A stretch of DNA of 64,000 bases from NCBI GenBank assembly GCA_947497245.1, contig CANMFO010000005.1:186001-250000 (forward strand), given 5' to 3'. Positions 47,297 to 56,539 of the stretch are shown here, in pieces; positions within the stretch are counted from its first letter, which is position 1, and each line of letters begins with the position of its first letter. Under the pieces are notes generated by a model. It had not been told where the DNA came from and ran no database searches. It was given only the letters and a program-made list of their open reading frames with translations. Source of the DNA: an uncultured Flavobacteriaceae bacterium (GTDB lineage: Bacteria > Bacteroidota > Bacteroidia > Flavobacteriales > Flavobacteriaceae). A program made the translations under genes and the position numbers.

Positions 47297-47863
47297 TCAA
47301 TAATATTTATCAATTCCCCCGAACCCCTTTATCAGTTTGTTTTCCCTCGTTTTGGCCATAAAGTTCAATATACGCTTTCTAAATTCTTCCGGTCGTTTTC
47401 GGGCACTATCGATATAGGCGATTCGGATTCTTCTATAAGAGTCGGAAAGTTCTTGATAGTTTTTCCAAACTACGGGATCTTTCCTTATTTCATCCAATAT
47501 GTCGGTTGGAAAATCAAATTCTTGCCCAATGACGGCCTGGACCTCTTTTCTGATCGAAACATGGACCTTGTTCTGGTTGAACAACCGTTTCAGCCTTTCC
47601 TTATTTGCTTGGGAATAGCCGCTTTTGGCCCTTCTTTTTGTAAACCGCTGAATGGTGTGGTCGTCATCAAGCGATTTCACGGTACTGTCGATCCAACCAA
47701 AGCACAAAGCCTCCTCTACAGCGGTATTGTATTCAATTCTAGGTTTTCCGGAAGATTTTTTTGGGTAAACCAACCAAATAGCGTTCTCTTTGTCAAAGTT
47801 TTCCCGAAGCCATTTCCTCCATTCCTTTCTTTCCGTTAGATATAATGTTTCCAATTCTTTCAT
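47297..47863 (-). CDS. YdeI/OmpD-associated family protein (OmdA, PF13376)
   Basis: The 188-aa cytosolic protein has the YdeI/OmdA pattern: 'ERKEWRKWLRENFDKENAIWLVY', given here as 'EWRKWLREN' and 'AIWLVYPKKSSGKPRIEYN', then 'VEEALCFGWIDSTVKSLDD', 'FTKRRAKSGYSQANKERL', and the C-terminal 'RKRPEEFRKRILNFMAKT'. The ATG at 47863 is preferred; the reading from 47884 uses TTG. Family members are linked to bacteriocin or peptide protection in a few species, but the biochemical role is unknown. Isolated gene. Confidence 0.82.
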   Translation of the reverse strand: MKELETLYLTERKEWRKWLRENFDKENAIWLVYPKKSSGKPRIEYNTAVEEALCFGWIDSTVKSLDDDHTIQRFTKRRAKSGYSQANKERLKRLFNQNKVHVSIRKEVQAVIGQEFDFPTDILDEIRKDPVVWKNYQELSDSYRRIRIAYIDSARKRPEEFRKRILNFMAKTRENKLIKGFGGIDKYY

Positions 47864-48059
47864 TTCACGGTACACAAAGGGCAATATGCAATTCTACGGG
47901 CAACTTTTGCCTGTACTAAGATAATAAATCTCTTGGTCCCATGCTTTTGTCAGATATCGATGAAAATCCCGATATTGGGCCTAACTTTTGATAAAAAAGG
48001 AGATGCGCCCATCGGGCGGAAGGGAAAAACGGGAACAAACCATTGATAATCGACGAAAA

Positions 48060-50504
48060 ATGAGATATACTATTTTAATCGCCGGATTTGTAGCGGCAAA
48101 TCTACTGGGTTCCTGTAGCTCGGAACAACCGGATTCCGATCGGTCCGATTTAAAACTATGGTACGACCGCCCGGCAAAGGTCGTTACCGAAGGTTCTTCT
48201 GAATGGTTGAAGGCGATAGAGGAACGAGATCAGATGGCCATACCGGACCATTGGAAGGACGATCCCGAATGGTTGGGCGCCCTTCCCTTGGGCAATGGTT
48301 CATTGGGGGCAATGGTGTATGGGGATGTCAACAGGGAACGCATACAACTGAACGAGGAAAGCATGTGGTCCGGAAGTCCGGATGACAATGACAATCCGGA
48401 CGCCTTTCCCGCACAGCAGAAAATTCGACAATTGCTTTTCCAGGGCAAATACAGGGAAGCGACCGAGCTTACGAACAGCACCCAAGTATGTAAGGGAGCG
48501 GGATCGGGCCATGGTAACGGGGCCGAAGTACCTTTTGGGTGTTTCCAGACCCTGGGAGATCTATGGATAGACAACCAAAGTGAGGCACCTTATGAAAACT
48601 ATCGGAGGGAACTGGATTTAAGTGACGCGATGGTCCGGGTGAGCTACACGCAAAACGGGGTGAACTACCGGCGTGAAATATTTACGAGCCAGCCGGATCA
48701 GGTAATGGTGGCCCGTTTTACGGCCGATCAAGCTGGAAAGATATCCTTTACGGGAACAATGACCCGTCCCGAGCGTTACAAAACCTATGTTGGGAAGGAC
48801 CAACTCATCATGTCAGGGGCGTTGTCGGATGGCAAGGGCGGGGACAACCTTCAATATATGGCCCGATTAAAAGTGGCCAATACGAACGGAACCTTGAAAT
48901 ATGGAGCGTCCAAATTTACGGTCGAAAACGCCGATGAGGTCGTCCTCTACCTCTCCGCTAGCACGGATCATGTTCTGGAATACCCCGACTATACGGGGCG
49001 CGACCACATTGGAATTACCAATCAGAATATTGGGCGGGCCGCTGAAAAGGGGTTCGATTCACTGCTTCGTTCCCATTTGAAGGAATACCAGTCCTATTTC
49101 GACCGGGTGGCATTTGATATCACCCCCGAAGAGACGCCCGATCTGCCCACCAGCACCCGACTTGAAAACTATACAAAAACAGCCTCTGACCTCCATCTTG
49201 AGGAGTTGATATTCCAATACGGTCGGTATTTGTTGATTTCCTCGTCACGACCTGGGACCCTTCCGGCAAATCTCCAGGGAATATGGGCAAACAAGATTCA
49301 GACTCCCTGGAATGGCGATTACCATACCGATGTCAACGTAGAAATGAACTATTGGGCCGCTGAGGTGACCAATTTATCGGAGATGCACATGCCGCTTTTT
49401 GATTTGATCGAATCCTTGGTGGAACCGGGAAAAGAGACCGCCGCGGTCCAATATCGGAACGAGGGCTGGGTCGTGCACCCCATCACCAATGTATGGGGGT
49501 ATACCTCTCCCGGGGAAAGCGCCCACTGGGGAATGCATACCGGGGCGGGAGCCTGGATTTCCCAGCATATAGGGGAACATTATGCCTTTACCGGAGATCG
49601 CGAATTTTTAAAAAGAATGTATCCCGTGCTCAGGGAATCTGTACAGTTCTATATGGATTGGCTCGTGGAGCATCCCAGAACGGGAAAATTGGTATCCGGT
49701 CCGGCCGTGTCCCCGGAGAATACCTTTATCGCTCCCGACGGGAGCAAAAGCCAGATCAGTATGGGGCCGGCCCACGACCAGCAGGTAATCTGGCAACTGT
49801 TCACCGATTTTTTGATGGCGTCCCATGCTTTGGATAGGGCCGATGAATTTACGGCCGAGGTAGGGGATGCCCTGTCCAAACTGGCAGGCCCCCAAATAGG
49901 CGCTGATGGGAGGTTGATGGAGTGGGCCGAGGAATTTGAGGAAGTGGAGCCCGGACATCGGCACATATCCCATCTCTTCGCTGTGCACCCCGGATCACAG
50001 ATCACCACCCTGAAAACCCCTGAACTGGCCATGGCAGCCAAAAAATCGTTGGACCACAGAATTAAAAATGGAGGCGGGCACACGGGTTGGAGCGCCGCTT
50101 GGCTGATCAACCAGTACGCCCGGTTGAAGGATGCGGCCCAGGCCAAAAAAAGTTTGGAGGTGGTACTGTCCAAAAGCACATCGCCCAATCTATTTGGCCA
50201 ACATCCCCCATTTCAAATGGATGCCAATTTTGGAGTTACGGCAGGGATTGCCGAAATGTTGATACAAAGCCATTCCGGTCTTGTTGAGCTACTACCTGCC
50301 CTTCCCAAGGACTGGCCAACAGGAATGGTACGGGGCCTACGTGCCCGAGGGGGATTTACTGTGGACATGGAATGGGAAAACGGTCTGCTGAAATTTGCTG
50401 ATGTCACAGCCTCCAACAAAGGTGAGATACAGGTAAAATATGGCGACAAGGAAGAACTTGTGGTTATCGGGAAGGGCGAAACCCATAGATTTGAGGGCCC
50501 CTAG
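48060..50504 (+). CDS. Glycoside hydrolase family 95 lipoprotein (alpha-L-fucosidase type)
   Basis: GH95 enzymes are inverting alpha-1,2-L-fucosidases, with some alpha-L-galactosidases. The 814-aa protein has a lipoprotein signal ending 'NLLGSC' (Cys19). The N-terminal beta domain follows ('LPLGNGSLGAMVYG', 'LNEESMWSGSP'), then an (alpha/alpha)6 barrel with 'LPANLQGIWANKIQTPWNGD', the catalytic-Asn region 'DVNVEMNYWAAEVTN', the 'GPAVSPENTF' segment with the expected catalytic Glu, and 'FQMDANFGVTAGIAEML'. The start at 48060 is chosen because it gives a normal signal peptide; the reading from 47988 adds a charged leader. It converges on the mutarotase-like gene. Fucose versus galactose specificity is not resolved. 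Confidence 0.92.
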   Translation: MRYTILIAGFVAANLLGSCSSEQPDSDRSDLKLWYDRPAKVVTEGSSEWLKAIEERDQMAIPDHWKDDPEWLGALPLGNGSLGAMVYGDVNRERIQLNEESMWSGSPDDNDNPDAFPAQQKIRQLLFQGKYREATELTNSTQVCKGAGSGHGNGAEVPFGCFQTLGDLWIDNQSEAPYENYRRELDLSDAMVRVSYTQNGVNYRREIFTSQPDQVMVARFTADQAGKISFTGTMTRPERYKTYVGKDQLIMSGALSDGKGGDNLQYMARLKVANTNGTLKYGASKFTVENADEVVLYLSASTDHVLEYPDYTGRDHIGITNQNIGRAAEKGFDSLLRSHLKEYQSYFDRVAFDITPEETPDLPTSTRLENYTKTASDLHLEELIFQYGRYLLISSSRPGTLPANLQGIWANKIQTPWNGDYHTDVNVEMNYWAAEVTNLSEMHMPLFDLIESLVEPGKETAAVQYRNEGWVVHPITNVWGYTSPGESAHWGMHTGAGAWISQHIGEHYAFTGDREFLKRMYPVLRESVQFYMDWLVEHPRTGKLVSGPAVSPENTFIAPDGSKSQISMGPAHDQQVIWQLFTDFLMASHALDRADEFTAEVGDALSKLAGPQIGADGRLMEWAEEFEEVEPGHRHISHLFAVHPGSQITTLKTPELAMAAKKSLDHRIKNGGGHTGWSAAWLINQYARLKDAAQAKKSLEVVLSKSTSPNLFGQHPPFQMDANFGVTAGIAEMLIQSHSGLVELLPALPKDWPTGMVRGLRARGGFTVDMEWENGLLKFADVTASNKGEIQVKYGDKEELVVIGKGETHRFEGP

Positions 50505-50551
50505 GCCAATTTCGTGACAATGGTCTTTTGATAGATCACTCCGGACATGGG

Positions 50552-51820
50552 CTACAGTTTAATTTTTTCCAAGGGAAGCCCGAACAGCTGGAGGGCAATG
50601 GCATCCAACAATGTCTTTTCGCCTTTAAAATGAAAGGTACGGTGCACATGGGTAATCGATTCATCGGGAGCCAAGTGGGCCGCAGGGGAAGAACTCTCCA
50701 ATTCGTAAAACGGACCCAACTGCTCGTTGTTTTCCAATGGTCCGTCGTTATAGGAATTCACCGCATCACCGGCAAAGGGGGCATCCTGTATTTCCCATAA
50801 GGAGTTTACGTAGTCCGTAATCCCTTCGGGTAAAGAAAAGGCCGCTACGGTCAGGACTTCGTTTTCAGCATCATAACTTCCGGCAAAAGGTAAAGCCCTT
50901 TTTGGGGAGATACCTATTTTGCCACGTTCCCGGCCGTCCGCTTTGAACAGGACCACACTATCCAAAACCCTCAATCTATCAGGGGAAATCTTTCCCTTTC
51001 CAAAATGATAGTCCGTCACGATTTCACCCAGGACCTCCGTATCCCCGGTCCGGAACGGAACGATCACCGTAGTGCCATCGCTTGGGTTAAGCATACTAAG
51101 TATCCAGATGGACAGCATACCCGTAGTTTTGTCCCAGGCCGTCCCCCCCGTATTGGTGACCGTATTTTCCGTTTCAAAACCGACCATACGGAGATCATCG
51201 GCAAATTCAACCCCCAAAAGGCCCATGGCCTCCTGTCTGCCCAATAGTTTTACCGTTCTATCCACCTTTAGGTCAAAGGGAGTCCCGGAATGATTGAGCA
51301 GTTGCATATGTTTCTTGAACCGTGCTGTGGTATCGGTTTTGTCGATCAAGTCAAAAGGTTCGGTATCCAGTTCCTTCGGAACATACCAATTGTCGAATTC
51401 GAAAGAGGTCCCCGGCTTAAAATAAATGGAATACTGCCCTCCCTCGGGCCCTAGCCAAAAGCGTTCCTCGCCCCCGATCGGATTAAAATGTTCTTTGACC
51501 TCGCCCGATTCGATCAATTCGTAATTCAGCCAGCCGAAACTTTGCCCTGCAGGACCTTTTGCCGTACTGGTCATTACCCTACCCTGTAGGGCAGGGGCGA
51601 TAGCAACCTTGGCAGTGTTGGAAGAATCGGAGAGTTCTATAATCTCCATGTACTTCGTCAAGAAAGCGATGGCCTCCCCATAGTTTTGTGGTCTTTCCAT
51701 AGTTTGCGCTGTTTCATCTTCAATTGCCTTCTTGTTTTTGAACTGACAGGCCACCAGTAACATGGTTACAACAACCATTGGTATTTTCCATTTGCCTAGA
51801 TTGCCTCTGGTGCGTTTCAT
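50552..51820 (-). CDS. Exported lipoprotein, mutarotase-like/DUF6786-type, unknown function
   Basis: The 422-aa protein has a lipoprotein signal ending 'MLLVAC' (Cys25). The body reads as a beta-sandwich: 'AIAPALQGRVMTSTAKG', 'SFGWLNYELI', 'FNPIGGEERFWLGPEGG', 'SIWILSMLNPSDGTTVIVP' and the C-terminal 'ELESSSPAAHLAPDESITHVH'. The last segment recalls the ligand site of aldose-1-epimerase-like proteins (galactose-mutarotase fold), and I believe it belongs to the uncharacterised DUF6786 group; this recall is not verified. It lies between the GH95 gene (convergent) and the Nudix-type regulator (divergent). Confidence 0.6.
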   Translation of the reverse strand: MKRTRGNLGKWKIPMVVVTMLLVACQFKNKKAIEDETAQTMERPQNYGEAIAFLTKYMEIIELSDSSNTAKVAIAPALQGRVMTSTAKGPAGQSFGWLNYELIESGEVKEHFNPIGGEERFWLGPEGGQYSIYFKPGTSFEFDNWYVPKELDTEPFDLIDKTDTTARFKKHMQLLNHSGTPFDLKVDRTVKLLGRQEAMGLLGVEFADDLRMVGFETENTVTNTGGTAWDKTTGMLSIWILSMLNPSDGTTVIVPFRTGDTEVLGEIVTDYHFGKGKISPDRLRVLDSVVLFKADGRERGKIGISPKRALPFAGSYDAENEVLTVAAFSLPEGITDYVNSLWEIQDAPFAGDAVNSYNDGPLENNEQLGPFYELESSSPAAHLAPDESITHVHRTFHFKGEKTLLDAIALQLFGLPLEKIKL

Positions 51821-52279
51821 TTTTTCTGGTTTAGATTACCTGATGGGGTTTGGCGACCCCAAACCGTCCGTTACCGGACCTCTTTTTGAGGTCGTATAAA
51901 TTTACGGCTAATATTGCAGTTTTGGGCACTGCTTTTTTTAGGGCACCTATCGGGCTGCCCGAGCAGGGAACCCGGGCCGCAAGGAAGGTGAAAGCGATCA
52001 GCCCAGGTGCTTCGAAGGGCTGTGCGGTTACTACTGTCCCCGGATGGTTTTTGTGCGGTGTGGAAAATCGTTTTCGATTTGGAAACGAAATTTTGGACCG
52101 ACATTCGGTGGAAATCGCAAAAGATGCTCACTTTTTGTGGCGAAAAAAGAAAAAATCAACTTATTGTCTCAATTTGTGACAATAATATTTTGTTTTTACG
52201 GATTTTTAACTTTCATTTGAAAAAAAATCATTTTTTGGAAGGAAAAGGAAACCGGAAATTGCCATCCAGGGAGGAGTTT
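51821..52279. promoter_or_regulatory. Divergent intergenic region upstream of the Nudix-type regulator
   Basis: The 459-bp gap between the mutarotase-like gene (-) and the regulator (+) holds no recognised gene. Open frames at 51850-52179 and on the opposite strand resemble nothing known. The right third is AT-rich and carries the perfect inverted repeat at 52161-52185 with 'AATATTTTGTTTT' after it, a near match to the Bacteroidota -7 element TAnnTTTG. It probably contains promoters in both directions. Confidence 0.55.
52161..52185. promoter_or_regulatory. Inverted repeat, probable operator of the Nudix-type regulator
   Basis: TTATTGTC (52161-52168) and its exact reverse complement GACAATAA (52178-52185) are separated by 9 nt, a size suited to a dimeric winged-helix regulator. 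The site is about 95 bp upstream of the regulator's start, so autoregulation is likely if it is the cognate operator. Binding is inferred, not shown. Confidence 0.6.
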
Positions 52280-52957
52280 ATGCCACATTTGGCCTATGAT
52301 TCCGTCATTTTTGGCTTCAATGGGAAACAGCTTAAAATTTTGATTTTGGAATACCACAATACTGGATTTTTTGCACTCCCGGGAGGTTTTGTAAAGCGCA
52401 ACGAAAATTTAGACGAAGCAGTGCAAAGGGGACTTACTGAACGCACGGGACTGAAGGAAATTTATTTGGAACAGTTCCATACCTTCGGGGATACCCTCAG
52501 GGCAGCCCCCGATGTAATGCGAACCATCTTGGCGGCCAATGGTTTTGAAGTGGCGGATGACCATTGGTTGTTGTCACGGTTTATATCGGTCGCCTATTAC
52601 GCCCTTATCAATTACGACGAGGTAAGTCCCCGGCCCGACGAACTTTCCGATTCCATCAATTGGTACGCCCTGGATGAATTGCCCCCCTTGATGATGGACC
52701 ATCGAAGGATAGTGGAAAAGGCCTTGGAAACCTTGAGGGGAAACCTGGACAGAAAATTGATCGGCATGAACCTTTTACCGGTGAAATTTACTATGAAAAC
52801 ACTGCAACAGGTATATGAAGCGATTTTGGGAGAAAAATTGCGTCGTACTACCTTTCAGCGAAAAATGCTGGGAATGGACATTTTGGAGCGCCACGAAAAA
52901 TGGTTTACCGGAGGTGCCCACAAGGCCCCTTACCTCTATAGCTTCAAAGCAGGGTAA
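52280..52957 (+). CDS. Nudix-derived transcriptional regulator (NrtR/AraR type)
   Basis: The 225-aa protein joins an N-terminal Nudix fold ('YDSVIFGFNGKQLKILIL', 'FFALPGGFVKRNENLDEA') to a C-terminal winged-helix region ('LLPVKFTMKTLQQVYEAIL', 'TTFQRKMLGMDILE'). The Nudix box is degenerate: where REUXEExGU is expected the sequence is 'RGLTERTGL', so the catalytic glutamates are lost. This fits the NrtR family, in which Bacteroidota members such as AraR sense sugars and control sugar catabolism. The start at 52280 is supported by GGGAGGAG just upstream; the frame is open back to 52007, but that extension looks non-coding. Targets could include the divergent lipoprotein and the downstream esterase. 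Confidence 0.85.
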   Translation: MPHLAYDSVIFGFNGKQLKILILEYHNTGFFALPGGFVKRNENLDEAVQRGLTERTGLKEIYLEQFHTFGDTLRAAPDVMRTILAANGFEVADDHWLLSRFISVAYYALINYDEVSPRPDELSDSINWYALDELPPLMMDHRRIVEKALETLRGNLDRKLIGMNLLPVKFTMKTLQQVYEAILGEKLRRTTFQRKMLGMDILERHEKWFTGGAHKAPYLYSFKAG

Positions 52958-53036
52958 ACTGCACATGGCAATGCACAGGGAAGGGAATCGATGGGCGTAA
53001 TCCTTTGTTGAAAACGCATAACAGATTAAAAATAGG

Positions 53037-53056
53037 GCCCAAGCGACTTGGGCTTT
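53037..53056 (+). terminator. Hairpin between the regulator and the esterase gene
   Basis: GCCCAAG (53037-53043) pairs perfectly with CTTGGGC (53047-53053) over a 3-nt loop, then TTT. It has the shape of a small intrinsic terminator, though the T tract is short. It would separate the regulator transcript from the esterase gene starting 35 bp later. Confidence 0.5.
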
Positions 53057-53088
53057 ACGAACAAACCTTATAAATCAATACTGAAATC

Positions 53089-54705
53089 ATGAAAAAAAGT
53101 ATCTATTGTCTTTTGATTCCGGCACTCTTGCTCTCCTTTACCAAAAGCAGCGGCCAAGAAGTCATAACCGGGGAAAATGTTGCAGTCACCCATACGGAAT
53201 CGGGAAAAGTTCGTGGTTATGTCCACGATGGGACCTATATCTACAAGGGAATACCCTATGCCAAGGCGGAACGCTTCATGGCCCCTTCAAAGCCCGATTC
53301 GTGGGAAGGCGTTAGAAGTTCAACTATGTACGGTCCCGTGGCCCCTTTGATGACGCCGACCACGGTCGTACAGGACGAGCCCGAGTTTGTTTTCGACCAT
53401 GACTGGGGCTATACCAATGAGGATTGCCTCCGAATCAATATCTGGACACCGAGCATCGATGACGATAAAAAAAGACCGGTTCTGTTTTGGATCCATGGTG
53501 GAGGTTTTACAGCTGGCTCAAGTCAGGAACTGCCTTCCTATGACGGTGAAAATCTAAGTAAAAAGGGTGATGTGGTGGTGGTTTCCATCAATCACCGGCT
53601 CAACATATTGGGCTTTTTGGACCTATCGGCATATGGCGATAAATACCGGCATTCTGCCAATAACAGTATTCTTGATATGGTGGCGGCCCTCGAATGGGTC
53701 CGGGGCAATATCGAGAATTTCGGAGGAGACCCTGCCAATGTTACCATTTACGGACAGTCGGGTGGAGGGGCCAAAGTGAACACGCTAATGGCCATGCCAA
53801 AGGCCAAGGGCCTTTTCCACAAAGCGATCAACCAAAGCGGTTCTTTTCGGATGGCCATGCTGGAAAAAAGCGAGACCCAGGCCATTGGTGCCGAGGTAAT
53901 GGCGAATCTGGGACTGAGCGCCAATGAAGTGGATAGCATACATAATATTCCATTTGAAACTTTGAGTGCGGCCGGTACCAAGGCCCTAAAAAAGATAGAG
54001 GAAAAAATGAAGTCGGAGGGAAAACCGATCTCCGGATTCGGATTGAACTGGGGCCCGAGCCGAGATGGGGAGGACCTGCCCTATCAACTTTTTTCAGAAG
54101 ACGCTTTTTTGCTTTCGAAGGCTGTGCCCCTATTGATCGGTACTACCAAAAACGAGTTTACGCCCTTTGTTAATGGGCGGTTTTCCAAGGCGTCCGAATC
54201 GGAAGTTTTAGCACATATCCGGGAAACCTATAAAGATAAGGCCGACGCCTATTTGGCCGCTGTGAAAAAGGCCTACCCGATGGATACCAAACCTTCCGAT
54301 CTGTTGGATGTCGATACCATGTTCCGACCTGGTGCGGTGGTCCAGGCCAATGAAAAATCGGCCTTGGAAGGCGGTGCCTCGGTGTATATGTATCTTTTTA
54401 CCTGGCAATCGCCGGTGTTTGACGGCAAGTACAAATCACTGCACTGTATGGAACTTCCTTTCGTTTTTGACAACGTCGATCGGGCCAGAAATATGACAGG
54501 AGGTGGTCAGGAAGCCCATGCCCTTGCGGCTAAAATGAGCCAGGCCTGGCTAAATTTTGCCAAGACCGGAAACCCGAACCATTCCGGTTTGCCGGAATGG
54601 CCCGCCTACACCCGCACCAATACGGCCACCATGCACTTTGATACCGCATGTGGGGTAAAACCGCAGTTGGACAAGGAATTGTTCGATCTGTTGACCAATC
54701 GATAG
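53089..54705 (+). CDS. Exported type-B carboxylesterase
   Basis: The 538-aa protein has a Sec signal ('LIPALLLSFTKSSGQ') and the carboxylesterase/para-nitrobenzyl-esterase fold (PF00135): 'YKGIPYAKAERF', 'EDCLRINIWTP', the oxyanion hole 'FWIHGGGFTAGS', the nucleophile elbow 'GQSGGG' with S224, and the catalytic-His region 'LHCMELPFVFDN'. The family's elbow is usually GESAGG; Gln and Gly here are deviations that keep the serine. The acid member is probably the Glu in 'TTKNEFTPF'. It hydrolyses an ester substrate outside the cytosol, possibly acyl groups on plant or algal glycans; this is inference. Confidence 0.9.
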   Translation: MKKSIYCLLIPALLLSFTKSSGQEVITGENVAVTHTESGKVRGYVHDGTYIYKGIPYAKAERFMAPSKPDSWEGVRSSTMYGPVAPLMTPTTVVQDEPEFVFDHDWGYTNEDCLRINIWTPSIDDDKKRPVLFWIHGGGFTAGSSQELPSYDGENLSKKGDVVVVSINHRLNILGFLDLSAYGDKYRHSANNSILDMVAALEWVRGNIENFGGDPANVTIYGQSGGGAKVNTLMAMPKAKGLFHKAINQSGSFRMAMLEKSETQAIGAEVMANLGLSANEVDSIHNIPFETLSAAGTKALKKIEEKMKSEGKPISGFGLNWGPSRDGEDLPYQLFSEDAFLLSKAVPLLIGTTKNEFTPFVNGRFSKASESEVLAHIRETYKDKADAYLAAVKKAYPMDTKPSDLLDVDTMFRPGAVVQANEKSALEGGASVYMYLFTWQSPVFDGKYKSLHCMELPFVFDNVDRARNMTGGGQEAHALAAKMSQAWLNFAKTGNPNHSGLPEWPAYTRTNTATMHFDTACGVKPQLDKELFDLLTNR

Positions 54706-54775
54706 GAGAAAGTAAATTGGGTCCGTGAAATAGGGTTGGTTCAAGCAGCTACGGGCGATAGGGTGTCTTGTACGG

Positions 54776-55501
54776 TTATAGACCCAACAAAGAAAAAAAT
54801 TCGGCCTTATGACTTTCCCCTATGGGAATCCTGACGTCGTTTATCACAATGCGGTTTCTTTGGATCCTTTTGATGAAGTTCACGTTTACAATAAAGGATT
54901 TATGAACCCTAAAAAATTGATTTGCGGGAAGTTTGTCCAAAATCTCCCCGAAACTCATTCGCGTGAGTATCGTTTTGTTGGTATTGACCACGTGAATTTT
55001 CAAATAGTCCTTTAGCCCCTGAATATATTCGATATCATCCAGATTTATTTTTACACTTTCATATTCCGCTTTTACAAAAACAAAATGCTGGGCATCGCCG
55101 GCTTCCCCATAGGATGAAAAAACATTGGCCTCCACAGCCTTTTCTTTACTGGCGAACAGTTCCTTGGCCCTGGAGACCGCTTTGATAAAGCGATTGTAGG
55201 GTATGGGCTTTACCAGGTAATCCACTGCGTTTAGATCAAACCCTTCGACGGCGTATTGTGGGTAGGCGGTGGTAAAAATGAACAAGGGCCGGTTGTCCAG
55301 GGAACTGATAAAATCTATTCCACTGATTTGTGGCATTTCAATATCACAGAAAATGAGGTCCACCCGTTTTTCCTTGATCATGGAGATGGCATCCAGCGGA
55401 TTGGTAAAAGTGGCCCCCAACTCCAAAAAATCCATTTTGCCACAGTAACCTGTCAGAACATCTATGGCCAGAGGTTCGTCATCGATGATTATATACTTCA
55501 T
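54776..55501 (-). CDS. LytTR-family response regulator
   Basis: The 241-aa protein has a CheY-like receiver with acidic pocket D7/D8, phosphoacceptor D53 in 'FCDIEMP', and K98 in 'DYLVKPI'. A LytTR DNA-binding domain spans residues about 140-241 ('VKINLDDIEYIQGLKDYLKI', 'RVHKSFIVNVNFIKRI'). It lies 4 nt after its histidine kinase, and the two form a complete LytS/LytR-type two-component system. The targets are probably the adjacent envelope genes, inferred from clustering. Confidence 0.94.
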   Translation of the reverse strand: MKYIIIDDEPLAIDVLTGYCGKMDFLELGATFTNPLDAISMIKEKRVDLIFCDIEMPQISGIDFISSLDNRPLFIFTTAYPQYAVEGFDLNAVDYLVKPIPYNRFIKAVSRAKELFASKEKAVEANVFSSYGEAGDAQHFVFVKAEYESVKINLDDIEYIQGLKDYLKIHVVNTNKTILTRMSFGEILDKLPANQFFRVHKSFIVNVNFIKRIQRNRIVINDVRIPIGESHKAEFFSLLGL

Positions 55502-55505
55502 GATC

Positions 55506-56528
55506 TCATAGTTTTAGGGTCAGGTCCACCGAATAGGTTTCTCCATCGTTGTTGATCTCGAGCTCATGGGAGCCAGGATAAAGCAATGACAATCTGTTTC
55601 TAATGTTTTCCAGGCCCACCCCGGAGCTTTTCGATTTTTTTTTAAAGGCCCCTATGGCATTCAGCACGTGTAGATGTATAGACTGCTCTTTTATGGAAAG
55701 GTTTATTCTGACATTGGTTTTTCCCTGGTAATCCGTTCCGTATTTGAAAGCGTTCTCAATAAAGGAGATGAACAACAAGGGAGGTATCGCCTTCCCTTTG
55801 TCCTGTCCCGAAATTTTCAAACTTACGTTCTCCGTATCGGACAACCGCAAGCGCTGCAATTGGACGTAGTTTTTGATGTATTCTATTTCTTTGTTCAAGG
55901 GCACAAAATCCTTGTCGGCCTCGTATAGCATGTAGCGCATCAATTCGGACAAATTGATAATGGCCTCGGAGGTATCGGGCGATTTCTTAACGGAAAGGGA
56001 GTAGATGGCGTTCAAGGAATTGAAGAGAAAATGGGGATTCAACTGCGTCTTTAAAAATTGCAGCTCCGAATGCACCTTTTCGTTCTCGACAATTTTTCTG
56101 AGATCCTCGTTTTTTTTCCATTCCACATAAATTCTCAAGCCCGCGCTGAGAACAAATGGTACGCCAAGAATAATGGTGGATATAAAGAAGCGCCCCAAGA
56201 GCAGGTTTCTTGGCTTGTCCTGGACCATGGGTTGCATGCCATCGGGGAACGGGGTGGGGAAGCAAAAGTTGATGATTGTGGAGGCCAGTGCAATGATCAG
56301 TAGGGAAGCGACAATATAGACCGATATATCCTTTTTGAGCAACAGCTTGGGCACAAGATAAAAATAGTTGAAATAGAACAGGACGGCCGTTAAAAGGAGC
56401 CGGATCGGCAGATCCGAAGGAATGGGCCTCAGTCGAAACACAAAAGGAGACAACATGAGACCGTAAAAACATAGCCATAGAAACACATGGAGGGAAAATT
56501 GTTGGATGTATCTTTTCTTCAAGGTCAT
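55506..56528 (-). CDS. LytS/YehU-type sensor histidine kinase
   Basis: The 340-aa protein has four membrane helices in its first 135 residues, no large extracytoplasmic sensor domain, a short coiled coil, and a His_kinase domain (PF06580) with the phosphoacceptor H166 in 'LKTQLNPHFLFNSLN'. The ATPase region has N-box 'SFIENAFKYG' and 'GVGLENIRNRL'. It is followed 4 nt later by the LytTR regulator and preceded 11 nt upstream by the DUF4907 gene, indicating one operon. The signal sensed is unknown. Confidence 0.93.
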   Translation of the reverse strand: MTLKKRYIQQFSLHVFLWLCFYGLMLSPFVFRLRPIPSDLPIRLLLTAVLFYFNYFYLVPKLLLKKDISVYIVASLLIIALASTIINFCFPTPFPDGMQPMVQDKPRNLLLGRFFISTIILGVPFVLSAGLRIYVEWKKNEDLRKIVENEKVHSELQFLKTQLNPHFLFNSLNAIYSLSVKKSPDTSEAIINLSELMRYMLYEADKDFVPLNKEIEYIKNYVQLQRLRLSDTENVSLKISGQDKGKAIPPLLFISFIENAFKYGTDYQGKTNVRINLSIKEQSIHLHVLNAIGAFKKKSKSSGVGLENIRNRLSLLYPGSHELEINNDGETYSVDLTLKL

Positions 56529-56539
56529 TTGGAACCGTA

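Noticed and set aside
50509-50520. GTGACAAT resembling half of the regulator's inverted repeat
   Set aside because: Only one half-site is present and it lies between two convergent genes, so an operator role is unlikely.
52007-52279. 91-residue N-terminal extension of the Nudix-type regulator
   Set aside because: The extension is AT-rich, unlike the family, contains the inverted repeat, and the ATG at 52280 has a good GGGAGGAG upstream.
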